Assembly (NCBI GenBank): GCA_028564705.1
Contig: JAPXFQ010000398.1
Location: 1,612,001 to 1,676,000, forward strand
Direction: 5' to 3'
Length of the DNA: 64,000 nt
From: Apricaphanius iberus
Taxonomy: Eukaryota; Chordata; Actinopteri; Cyprinodontiformes; Aphaniidae
Both the position numbers and the translations under genes were made by a program. Under the pieces are notes generated by a model, which saw nothing but the letters and a program-made list of their open reading frames with translations, ran no database searches and was not told the origin of the DNA. Below are positions 18,851-29,924 of this stretch, piece after piece (position 1 is the first letter of the stretch; the number at the start of each line of letters is the position of its first letter).

Positions 18851-20139
18851 AAGCTAGTTGAATACTCTTAAAAGAAATGTAAACAAACACAGTGGTCTGT
18901 TTTGTTGTTCTATAAACCCCCTAGGGGCTGATTAATTAAGATTCCTGATAATGACTGCAAAACTGCATGCGACTCTAAAAACATTGTGAGAGTGGGAAAG
19001 GAGGGTGGATGAAAATTACATAATTAATTGCTATTAGGCTAGAATGTTGTGAATACTTTTTTTTTTGTTAGTCAGTAATAAATGTAATTCATGCAGTGTA
19101 CATGCGCTGCTCTCTGCTGTATGCACACATCGTATTCAGGGTTAGACTGATTAAAGCTGCAGCACGTCTGAATTTTGCTTTTAAAATGTCATATATAATG
19201 CCAATTATCAATGTGGTATCGTCGGCAGAGATTGATGCTGCATGTTTCTTTACCTCAGCAGACAGAGAAGTAGAAACTAGGCTTAAGGATGCATTCCAAA
19301 GTTATTTGAGGACTCCTGCCTTAGAGGGTGCTGATAAAGAAATCAATGCCAAAATAACTACCAAGCTCAAATGATTCACTCGAATTTGAACTGATTCACA
19401 AGGTCAAGCCAAATGTGTTGTGGAAAAATTGTCTATGATCTAATGAGAAAAAGATTTAGCTCATTGGTCACAATAACAAAAGAAGTCTAGTCAAGGTAAA
19501 ACTTTCACACCTTAGAACATTGTACCAACTGTGAAACAGGGTAATGGTACCATCACCAACCTGGCTAACATTAAGCTTCAAGAGGGCTGACTCTATGCTG
19601 AAAACTTACAGAGTTTGAGGCAGGAAACCAACAAATTTAAATGAATTCAGTTCTACTTTTCATCAAAGTTGTATTCTGTATATTTTCCATGGAAAAAGAA
19701 TATCTAATTTCTCAAATAATTCAAAAGCCACTAATTAATTGGAGATTTATGTCAATAATTAATAGATGTTAACTCCTAAGCAGAACTATAAGTAGGATGA
19801 AAGAACAAACGAAAACAATTCTCTGCAAATGTCCAGGTGAACAAAAATATTTACATTAAAACAAATTAAAAGAAAAAACAGATTAAAGGCTAGAATATGC
19901 TGCTAAACAAAATGACATGATGCATAATATCCTGTCAATATAAGTATTTCTTAATAATTGACCAAAGCTTTAATTCTCTTTTCAGTCTTATTTTATTTCA
20001 TAGTATTTGCTTCTAAATTTAGCTCTGAACGAGGAAGCAGATGTGCTTGCATTTGCATAGCAAACTGTCTGAAAATAATCCACTCTGGCACTTTGCCTTG
20101 ATTTGTGCACCTAAATTTAAGCTGCTACTTACGCACGGA

Positions 20140-20169
20140 TTATATATATATATATATATATATATAAGG

Positions 20170-20237
<68 letters not shown>

Positions 20238-20256
20238 GCTATCTATATATATATAT
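20140..20256. repeat. Interrupted (TA)n microsatellite
   Basis: Three TA blocks are separated by AAGGC-containing interruptions (about 20167-20170 and 20235-20239). Peptides of alternating Ile-Tyr in both strands here are artefacts of this repeat. Confidence 0.95.
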
Positions 20257-21269
20257 GCCCTAGCAGAAATAGTGAACATTTCTGCTGGGTCATAATCATC
20301 AAAATTGCGTGTGATGAATCTATCTGTTTAACCTTCTGAACTACGGTTACAGAAATAAATTAACATTTCACCAAAGTCTGCCTTTGCGTATTGTTTAGTT
20401 TACCAATACATTTATCCATTGCATTGCCATCATTGCTATTCATGCTGTCTCACTCTCTCCACCTCCTTTGAAAAGCAAGCAGATCACAGATGTTACTATC
20501 ATGATCTCTAACCCACAGGGGTAAAGTTAACTCTGTGGGTGAATTGTCAGGGCAAAGGGCTTGTCACGGGCTGATCTCTGCTCCCTGAACCACCTGATTC
20601 GCAGGCTTTAAGTATTTTATAACAGCCACATCAACAAAGCACAGAACATATTTGTGTACACTTTATTTGACAAGGGGTTGTAGCCTAACTGTCCACTTTT
20701 CTGAGCATGGTGATAGATTGGAAGTCTTGAACAAAGGTAAATGAGAGCTGATTAAGACTTTTATTACTCCCAAACAAAGAGAAGAGAGAAATGGAAAGAC
20801 AACCGTCACTTGTAGTGATGAGGAGAATCACAGTACCATCAGTTAGACTGTGTAGTAGGGAAACTATATAATATTTAGTTGGAGTCAGAGGAAAGTACAG
20901 GAAATTTCCGTATATTTAAAAAGAATAGAAATAGAACAAGCTCAGTCACTGTAGATTGTTCAAATTGTAACCTGTACAAGCCCGCAGAAGAGTAGTCTTC
21001 TCTGTCACTGTGGTGAACAGTCTCTGACACCGTTGTGTCTTATTGAGCCTGTCTGCCACTAAATCCACAGACCCCACTATCGCTATCAGATATCAGCACC
21101 CACCTCTGACAATGGAGCGGTGTAATGAAACAATAGATTTTACTTACTGTCAGGCCAAACTAAGCACCCATCTCTTTCCAAGCCCCCACAGAGTTATCCA
21201 TCCAGTCCTGAGGAAACAAGCGGCCAAAAAGTGTGTACAAATGGACGAGGCGTAAATGCAAACACTTAC

Positions 21270-21500
21270 AGCCCGGCCAGGAGGGTCTGCTAACCGTCCG
21301 GTTAAAAAGGGGGTGGGTCTTCCTGCTTGTCTAGTCAGCTTGTGCCGAGTTTTGCATCATAACTGTTATGGAAATTCAGTTGTGTATCTGTGTGCAACAA
21401 AAGTGAGTGTGTGATTTAGAGAGCGAGAGACCTCCCTCTCCTCCCAGGGGAGCTGGTGTATAGCATGTGCTCCCATAGAACCGGCGTGTGCCGCTCAAGT
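21270..21500 (-). promoter_or_regulatory. lzts1: Candidate lzts1 first exon and promoter region
   Basis: On the minus strand, GGGCT|GTAAGT at 21270/21269 is a perfect donor consensus, preceded by relatively GC-rich sequence in an AT-rich neighbourhood. It could splice to the acceptor at 17602. No TATA box or start site can be fixed, and other donors are possible. Confidence 0.22.
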
Positions 21501-24136
21501 GATTAACTCCCAGCTTTCACAAAAGATCTTTTACACCCTCAGTGCAGCCCCCCCACCTTCTCTTTGCACCCCCCCCTTTAGTGCATCGACTGTGTAATAA
21601 CCATTCATCCTCTCCCTCATCCTGTTGGTCCCTCCCTGCACTCATCCATCCCACTTGCTGCCCTGCACCCACTCTGAACGAACAGTTCATCTGAAGGAGG
21701 AAAAAAAAGGGGGCTTGCCCTATCTTTTCCCTCTTTGTCTGCTGAAGTGTGCCGTCTTTGTGTGGTATTCAATGCATTTTCCCCACGAACAGCCCAGGAC
21801 CAATGGTTGAGTGGTAAATAAATGACTACTCTTGAAAATTAGTGCCACCGTTCTAAAATTATGAATACAAACCTTTAGAACTCTTGGTTTTTAGACACTT
21901 TTTCATGTCCATACAAGTTCAGTACATTTTAACAGTCGCATTAGAGTAAATGCAATAACCAAGTGAAGACAGAAATGTATATACCATACAGCACCCGATT
22001 AAAACAACAACAACAAAAAGCAATATTTCTCTTTTGGGAATAAAACAAAATGCTTTATCCGTCACCCTCCCTTTGGAATCTTAGAATAATTTTGCAAAAA
22101 TATTTTTTTTGTATTTAAACTACACACTAAAACACTCCAAGATGATAAGCTACTTTAAAGCTTCTGTCATATTACATCAGACCTTCTGAAACATTTTTTT
22201 ATAAAGTGTTTGCAGAATCTTATGACCCACTTTTAAAAGTACTCTCCAGTATCTCTACAGATCTGCTTCAATCTCTCACTCAGCTATACTTTTCACTCAC
22301 CCTTTCAGCTGGCTGCACTTGTTCTGCGATCAGTCTCATTCAGACCCTAAAGCTTGTTAGTCCCACCAGCAAAACTATCATTCAATTGCTTTTCACAGGT
22401 AACTGTTATCACATCTATTTGATGCAAATATATACCTGATTTTGTATTTTTCTATTATTTTCTTTTAGCTGATGCAAAAAGTCTAAGATTTTTTTGGGGG
22501 GAGGGGCTGATATTGGACCTCGGTTGCGGTGTGATGGGGGTAAGTGTGTATATGTGTGGGTGCATGCATATATCTAATCTCAGGTTGGTCTTTGTCTGGA
22601 CAAAAGAGATTTGTGCTAACTGAATATGTGTGTGTTCGCCAGCAAAGGAAGAATCAGGTGTAAAAGTGTGTGTGTCTGGAGCGCATGGGGGTGGGTGTCA
22701 CCCTTCCTTTTTCGAGTCCCAGCTGATCCGCCTGACCCCCCCCCCCCCTCCATAAGACAAGCTGACAATAGACCTTCTACTGGCCCATAAAAAAAATACG
22801 CTCTTTCATGCAGCATTGCCAATCAATTAGGACAGACAGTAATGGACAACAGGGTGTTGGAAAGTTCCCCGATTTATACCTGTCTAACAATGGCCATAAA
22901 AATCTGTTGTCACTGTAACTCTGTACATCGCTGCTATGCCAGATGGCATTGCTTTAATTCATACTGTCTGTATGGTAATTTCTAACAGATGCATGCGTAA
23001 TCTATCTAGTTCAATGTCTGTTTTTTGGGGTTAATCCCAGTTTATTGTTCTTTGTGCATGTCTGCAGTCTAAAACATGTCTTGAACTTTATACAACAGAT
23101 ATTTTTTAATTATAAAGTCCAAGCTAAAACAATTTTTCAGCATGTTACATTAAAAACTTTTGCAGTTAAACAAAAACATTTTATTGACAATATTGTTGAA
23201 CAGCTCAGACTTAAAACCTCAAAAAAAATTCAGAGAAGATTGCTGTTAAGTTTTTGAAAACTGATCCAGATTCTATTAAGGACAAGTATTATATCAGGGC
23301 CAGATCAAGGCGTTAAGTTGTTACATCTTTCCAGGCAAAACTTATCTCCAGTCATCTGCACATAGCCTACTCTCTGTTTTTTGTTTGCTCATAATTTTAT
23401 TGATCTTGTAAAAGTTTCTTTAATAACCCTTTTTTTCCCCTTTACAATGACCTTTTTAGGAAAAGCTAGACTGTATTGGCTGCTGCTTGTCAGTTTGTGT
23501 TTTAGAGAAGGTCCCATGATGTAGGATGTAGAGGAAAGCTTTGCAGAAAGCACCTGAAACATCACTTCCTAAATTTGAAAATCTTTCCGAAAAAGCAGGA
23601 CAAGTTGTTCAGTAAATCCTTACACAATTAACTGGAACTGCATTGAAAAATGTTAGTGATTAAATCCGCATTACCCTACCACATTCTTCACCTGCTCCAC
23701 ATACATTTTTTTTTGACATGGGTGACCAGTCGTCCTCTTTTCCCTGGACATGTTTGGGGCATCTGAGGGGAATTCTTAGATTCATGGTAATGTCTGGGTT
23801 TAAATTGTTTATCTAGCGGATAAAAACGCATACATAAACTGACTGGTGTAATGCATGAAATAGGCTTTCTCATGACGTCCTCCCTGAGCTGCTGCCTCGT
23901 AGGTGGCTCTGATCCATTTATTGATGAAACAGACAATGGGCTGTGTGTTTGAGTGCCACGCAGTGGTGTGTTTACAAGATGTCATAGCGCAAGTGTTTTA
24001 TGGAGAAAAACAAAAGACATATGCCGTCTGGGCGCAAAAAATGGGAGGCGGAATGTACCATCCACACAACTGGCATATGTGGTTCTGCATGTGACAACTA
24101 TAAAAAATGATCGATAAAATATAAGTACACAGCTTC
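21501..24136. other. No gene seen
   Basis: Intergenic. It contains C-rich stretches near 21548-21580 and 22735-22750 and GT-rich sequence near 22530-22680, but no supported coding region. Confidence 0.5.
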
Positions 24137-25008
24137 AGTTGATCCAACTAGAAACTACTGACCAGGCCAGGAATCTAGGTGTAATAATGGACTCAGACCT
24201 TAACCTCCAAGGTCACATAAAGGTCAGCTTTTTATCACCTGAGGAACATTTGTGGGATAAAAGGACTGATGACGCAAAGAGACCTAGAAATACTCATCCA
24301 TGCATTTATCTCTAGCCGCCTTGATTACTGTAACAGTATCTTCACAGGTTTGCCGAAAAAATCAGACAGCTGCAACTAATCCAGAACGGTGCCACTAGAA
24401 CCAGGAAAGTAGAACATTTCACCCCAGTTCTAAAGTCTTTACACTGTCTTTCTGTAACTCAAAGAATAGATTTCAAAGTGCTTTTATTGGTCTATAAATC
24501 ATTGAATGTGTTAGCACCAGTGTACTTTAAAGATCTGCTATCACGGTACAAACCATCCAGACCACTCAGGTCCTCCAGCCTACTGATTCTCCCTAGAATC
24601 AGAACCAAATATGGAGAAGCAGCTTTCAGTTTCTATGTTCCCCACGTCTGGAACAAACTGCCAGATGAACGCAAAGCCACAGAGACACCGAACTCTTTTA
24701 AATCAATCTAATCTTAAATCTATTTAGACCTGCTTATGAGTAACTGATACGACCTTTGGGTTCATTCTTTTTAATTACTGTTATTGATAAATGTTTTCAT
24801 TAATTTATTCTTCTGTTTAATCTGTTTTTAATTTTCATAATTTTACATAATTTTTATTTTATACATTTTCTTGTATGCTTTCTTTTAGTTATTATCTGTT
24901 TTAATGTTCACACTTTTGTCATGTATTTGGTTTATTTACTACTGAATCATGTAAAGCACCTTGAATTGCCTTGTGTTGAAAGTATGCTATATGAATAACA
25001 TTGCATTG
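24137..25008 (+). mobile_element. 5'-truncated L2-like LINE
   Basis: Translation shows SRLDYCNSIFTGLP (about 24314-24355, the end of RT) and then, in one open stretch at 24478-24711, YKPSRPLRSSSLLILPRIRT and AAFSFYVPHVWNKLPDE. These are C-terminal signatures of L2/Rex-type LINEs. The 3' UTR ends in GTAAAGCACCTTGAATTGCC and TTGCATTGCC, the usual tail of this group. Frameshifts break it upstream of 24478. Confidence 0.7.
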
Positions 25009-25199
25009 CCTTCCCATTGATAATAATACAAAACTACAATAATGCTCTCCAACATATGAGTTCATCTATAACCTGACTTAAGAAGATGAAGATGAAAACA
25101 AAAAACTGGAAGACTGGGCCAAGTGTTCTATTTTTTTTGGGAAAAATATGGTCGCCCTAATTAACTGGAACAAGACAGGAGCTTGTTAAAAAGATTAGA

Positions 25200-26100
25200 T
25201 ATATGTGCCAAGGTAGATGTACAGTGTGTTGTATTGGGTCCCTTGCCTTCACACTCATGAATTTTAAGGACATCCTATTCTTCAATACAGTGTTGCCCCC
25301 CTTTTTCCTCTTACGGTTTCTTCAGGGTTTAGAAGTGGATCTTTGGTCATATTTGGCCATTTTTAGGAGAGCAGGTTTGAGGTTAGACATTGATGGTGGA
25401 GGAGAAGGACTTGCTTGCAGTCTCTGCTATAATTCATCCTAAATAACTTCTATAGGTTAAACTCAGGGATCTGTGCTGACCATTCGGTTTCCTCCACACC
25501 AAACTTTATCATCTATTTCTTTTTTGCCTTGCTTCAGACAAAGGGGCTCAGTCATGTTGGAAACAAAGGTCTTTTCTCTGAACAGTTCCAACTAAACCAG
25601 GAACAAAAAAATTATAATTTCGGAAATATTCCTGGCTTGCTGAAACATTAGAATCTTCCTATACTGGAAATAAGATGATGAACTCCTTAAAATGGACAAT
25701 AATCCAAAATCATATCTCCATCAAACTTTATGCTTTCCAAAATGCTATTAGAAAACTAATGTTCTCCTGGCAACCAACTTGGGCTTGATCTGTCATTCCA
25801 GAAAACACATCTCCAGATAATGTTCAGTGGCATTGTACTTCTTTTCTGCTGCATCCAATGCTTTGGACAATTGTTAGATTTTAGAGGCTGGATTATATAG
25901 TTTTTCAAGTTTATGCATATTTGGATTTGGATTGTTATCAGAGAGAAAAAAATCTAAGTTGCAAAATATTTTCAGTTTCATTTTGAACATCTCTGTATCA
26001 TTCTTGAATCTTAGATTTGACTTTATGATCTGGTGATGGATTTGTGAACATGTTTGGTTGCCAGCTCCTGCTTTGTGTAGAGCTGGGATAGACTTCATGC
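25200..26100 (-). mobile_element. Decayed DNA transposon copy
   Basis: The order of blocks (CTTCAATACAGTGTTGCCCC near 25282, TGGCTTGCTGAAACATTAGA near 25634, CATCAAACTTTATGCTTTCC near 25717, GTTCTCCTGGCAACCAAC near 25762, CATTCCAGAAAACACATCTC near 25795) matches, from memory, a widespread fish DNA-transposon repeat in antisense. No transposase frame survives. Confidence 0.4.
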
Positions 26101-27261
26101 ATCTCCCTTTAATAAGTCCATCACCAGTTACATCACATTTTTTTATTTTATTTGGTTGATATTCAAATAATATTACAGAAAACTAACTTTTTGCATGAGT
26201 ACGTGGGGAACTTTTGAGAACATATAAATTGTGTAATTTAATCTCCTTATAATAAAAAATGATTTAATTAAAGTTGCTTTACCTAATCTCTAAAACAGCC
26301 TATCTTAAAACTGAATACAGTCACAGAGAACTCACCCCTCCCATCATCCATATGCCACACCCCGCTGACTTTGGAACACGCTTTGCTACAGAAGCTGAGA
26401 GAGCACAAAACACACCAGTCGCAGTTTGTGCATCCATCTTTTGTTTTCTGTGACTTCAATGCTGATTTTTTCTGTTGGGACTCTGGTAGGTTTTCCTAAA
26501 GTTGAAGTGGAGGCAGCTGAGTGTTTAACCTATCTTTTCTGTGTTGCTCTGTTGCAAAATGCGGCAGTGTATAATGATTGGAGGACCACGTAAACGCTGA
26601 AGTCTGCTTGTCTGTTGAGTCAGACAACCAGATGGTCTTATGTTGGTTTCGAACCGAGCCATTAGCTGAGTTTTTTAGACAAATGTGATAGAATCACTTC
26701 ATTATTATTATTATTATTATTATTTTCTTTTTAATTTCCACAAAACATTTATAGATATGCTGCGTTAAAACGTTGTTAAGGTGCATGAAAAAATCTGTTA
26801 AGCTATCTTGTTTTCCAAATTCAGTATAGCAGCTTTAGTATTCTGTGTAAATGTATAGAATAGAAAAAAAAATGGTAAAATAGTTAGTAATATTAGAAAT
26901 ATTTAAATATCCTAGTAATTTTATGAGAATTGTGCTAATGAGCCTGGAGAAAACGTCTAGTTTAATTCAAAATGCTGCATATGTTCCTCTCATTTTGATG
27001 TTAAACATTTGATAACCCCAATCGATTTGTTGCTTGCAAAAACTAGTTATTTATAGGTAATAAAGAATCTTCCCTAGGCATGACAGCACTAATTAAATTG
27101 ACAACCTAATGATTAGAATGAAAGGAAGCAGCTTATGCTGCCAACAGAAAGGATGTAATGTTGGAAACGAAAAATATGCTAGGTTGAATTATTGAGTGGT
27201 TCTGCTAACTATTTCTCTGTCATTCTCAATAGCCTGTCAAGGTCCGACATCCCCTTTGCTA
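26101..27261. other. No gene seen; (ATT)n microsatellite
   Basis: It contains an (ATT)n run at 26700-26724. A GTAGGT after GGGACTCTG at about 26488 could be a plus-strand donor for an unseen exon, but nothing else supports it. Confidence 0.4.
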
Positions 27262-27267
27262 TCAATC

Positions 27268-27270
27268 TCT

Positions 27271-27321
<51 letters not shown>

Positions 27322-27351
27322 CCACACGCACACGCACACACACACACACAC
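27268..27351. repeat. Compound (CT)n(AC)n microsatellite
   Basis: A CT tract (about 27268-27301) switches to an interrupted AC tract (about 27302-27351). Translations of SLSLS and HTHTH type are artefacts of it. Confidence 0.95.
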
Positions 27352-27650
27352 ATGTTGGGTTTCTATGTCTTGTGGGGACTTCTCATTGACATAATGTTTT
27401 CTGTAGCGCCTTACCCTAACCTTAACCATCAAAAATTAATGCCTAACCCTGACCCTTACCCCAACCTAACCATAACCTAAGTGTAACCCTGACACTAAAA
27501 CCAAATTTTAAGCCTCAAAAATTGCTTCAAACTTGTGGGGACCGGGATTTTGGTCCCCACAAGGGAGGTCGGTCCCCACTTGGATAGTAAACTTCCAATT
27601 TTTGGTCCCCACAAAGATAGTAATACCAGGTCCACCCACACACACACACA
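27352..27650. repeat. Microsatellite-flanked repeat with GTGGGGAC/GTCCCCAC motifs
   Basis: Bounded by AC repeats on both sides (the second at about 27633-27652). It holds TTGTGGGGAC at 27371-27380, a perfect 12-bp hairpin at 27532-27563 with an 8-nt loop, and two more GGTCCCCAC blocks near 27571 and 27604. The middle carries several CCTAACC-type blocks. This resembles a known CA-flanked fish repeat; its origin is unclear. Confidence 0.65.
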
Positions 27651-27652
27651 CA

Positions 27653-29238
27653 GGACTGATGTGTGTGGATGAGTAATATGGCATCCAGCAGAAAATCAAC
27701 TAAGAATGAAGTGTGGGTTACGGACAGTCATCTATCTTTCACTTTCTCTGATAACATGTCTATCTGGTGACCAACTTCATACACACTCTCGTACTTATCC
27801 ACACGCAGACACACACGCACACAGGCACACACAATGGCATCCAATATCAGCTAATTGGGTAATCCTTTTACAGCATTGTGAAGGAGATTGAGCATGAATA
27901 GGGCTTCAGTGGTGAAGTGCAGAATACCAGACACTCATTACAACCCCAGAGTGAAGGAGATGGAGTACCAGGGAGAGAGTGAGGGGCACGAGCAGAAAGA
28001 GTAAGAGACAGAGATGGAGAGACAGTGAGTGTGAGAAACATTTGTATTCTGTACGGCTAAACTTGTATTATATATTGATAACTGCTGGCCAGCACACAGT
28101 CAATGTTTCCTCTGTTCAGAGTGCACCCAAAGACTCAATGCTAAGCCAGTGAGTAAACATTTATTCCTCATTATTTTGATCTCTGTGTGTTCTGCTGCAG
28201 GCGCATGGCTGAATCTTTGATAAGAGGCCAGCTTTCAGTGAAGGACCCCCCTGTTGAAATTAGATTGCTTTCAAACGGCGTTATGAGCATCCAGATGAGA
28301 CATTAGGTTGTCTAAACGATCGACCTCCTTGGGTGTTAATAGATAAGGAGGTTCTGTGAATCATCGGCCAGATTTGTTTGGCTGACGAAGTAGAGCTTCT
28401 GAAGTGCACACATTTGCATAACCTTGTCTGTGAGGGTAAAGCTGAAAATGCATTTTAAGGGAGTCTAAATGAGAGCATTTAGGCCTACAAGAATGGGAAG
28501 AAATGCTAAGTTCCGCAAGTCCTGCATTTAAAAATCTGAAAGGTTTTAAGGTTTTGTAGAAATACATCTGCTGTTGCAAAATGTATTGTAATATTGCTGA
28601 GGATAATTCACTGTTATACAACGCACTAGATGTCCTAAATGGTTTTGAATAGCTGTATGTTTTCTCTAGTCTGCTTCAGCAGTTGAAGGTCAGCCCTTGC
28701 TGTCATAAAATATTTACTTATTGAGTCTTTCTACCATCAGAGAAACGTTGTTGCAGGAGCAGTGTACCAAGAAGCAATATTTTTAGGCGTTCTGACGTAT
28801 TCTTCATGCATTAACCATTAATATATACTTTTCCTATTACTTTCTTGAAGTAAGAAGGGCAGAATAGGCCAATGCATGCTGTGAAAGCCACATTTCATTA
28901 GTTTTATTTAAATTCTGAATATTTTCAATGTGATAGACGCTATTGAATACTTGCCATTAAAAGGTCCACTTAAAAGCATGGCTTTTTTTTGTAAATGGAA
29001 TGTTTAATATTTAGCAGCAAAGGCTTATTTGTTTTGGTAACAGACGTTTGATTTGATTTTAACTACAGATGTTGGTTCTTTCAATAACTATTATCATTCA
29101 TTGTTTACGATCTGGTTTCCAACAAAGAGTGGCTGGTATCTCTTAGGTTTTGTGTAACTTATCAAAAGTTAAGAACTGTCCCAAATGCTGTGGCTGTAAA
29201 AAGTACTGTAGGCTACTGGTGCAATAATTTAAGTTTTA
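27653..29238. other. Intergenic, possible conserved non-coding block
   Basis: No gene supported. A stretch at about 28195-28470 is balanced in composition, free of repeats, and contains an octamer ATTTGCAT at 28410-28417. It is a candidate enhancer only by appearance. Confidence 0.3.
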
Positions 29239-29921
29239 CTGTGTGTCCACACCAAAAGCGTCAAAACGCGCCACATGTCGTGGATTATGGACCGAGCTGA
29301 TGGAGGACAGAGTGGATTACGTGTTCGGCCTGGCCTCCGGTAGAGCTGGGACAGCTGCACTGGGGGTTCGGTGAGCTACGGATACATGGTGCGGGAGCTG
29401 CTACCAGGAAACCAGGTGGGGAGGTTGTTTCAAGGCTCAGTTCTAGGCCGGGAGGTGCATTCCTGTCTAAATAGTTTTTTTTTTTTCTTTTTTCTGTCTC
29501 TGCATTGAAAACTGCTTGTGTCATGTAGCTTGGGGTGATTAGCCATGGTGTTTATCAGTATTTCCTCCATGTCCTTCTTGAGGCTGTGACTCCATGACAG
29601 TTACAGAATCACTGAAACTCTGTCACCTGATTGGTTGTCGCTGCACGATTTGACGCTGGAGTTCAGATTTTTACAACTCAAGCGATAGACGCCATGAGCG
29701 CGAATGCACAAAATGCACCACATAAAATGCAGCGCGAATTTTCCGTCGCATTTGTAGCGCGAATTGTTCGCGCAAATCAGGCAGAAAAGCTTTTTCGCGA
29801 CGCAAATCTGCTTCTGAAGTGTCGTGGGACACCAAGTTGCGCTTCATCGCGCTCCTCCATTTATTTTACATGTAAACCTGACGCTCTAGTCGCTCCTATC
29901 GCGTTTGGTCTGGACACACAG
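29239..29921. mobile_element. Non-autonomous PIF/Harbinger-type MITE (683 bp)
   Basis: Inverted ends CTGTGTGTCCACACCAAA and its right-end counterpart (TTTGGTCTGGACACACAG, 29904-29921) differ at one position. They are flanked by TTA on both sides (29236-29238 and 29922-29924), the 3-bp TWA duplication of Harbinger elements. The interior is rich in CG-containing GCGC and GCGAA motifs (29690-29900) and encodes no transposase, so mobility would depend on a partner. Confidence 0.75.
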
Positions 29922-29924
29922 TTA

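Larger units (their letters stand above)
17602..21269. other. Putative lzts1 5' intron or upstream region
   Basis: The acceptor at 17602 implies a 5' non-coding exon upstream. Apart from the dispersed repeat at 18572-18850 and the (TA)n tract, nothing coding is supported. An open frame at 19096-19374 has no recognisable similarity. Confidence 0.4.

Noticed and set aside
19096..19374. 92-codon open frame
   Set aside because: No domain, no splice context, and composition like the surrounding non-coding DNA.
20019..20279. Open frames made of repeated Ile-Tyr on both strands
   Set aside because: They are translations of the (TA)n microsatellite.
27192..27480. Open frames with SLSLS and HTHTH runs
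   Set aside because: They are translations of the CT/AC microsatellite.
27405..27490. Interstitial telomere-like CCTAACC blocks
   Set aside because: Units are irregular and belong to the AC-flanked repeat; no true TTAGGG array.
28206..28307. Short peptide gene starting MAESLIRGQ after an acceptor-like site
   Set aside because: Only 33 codons, no known family, no donor; treated as non-coding.
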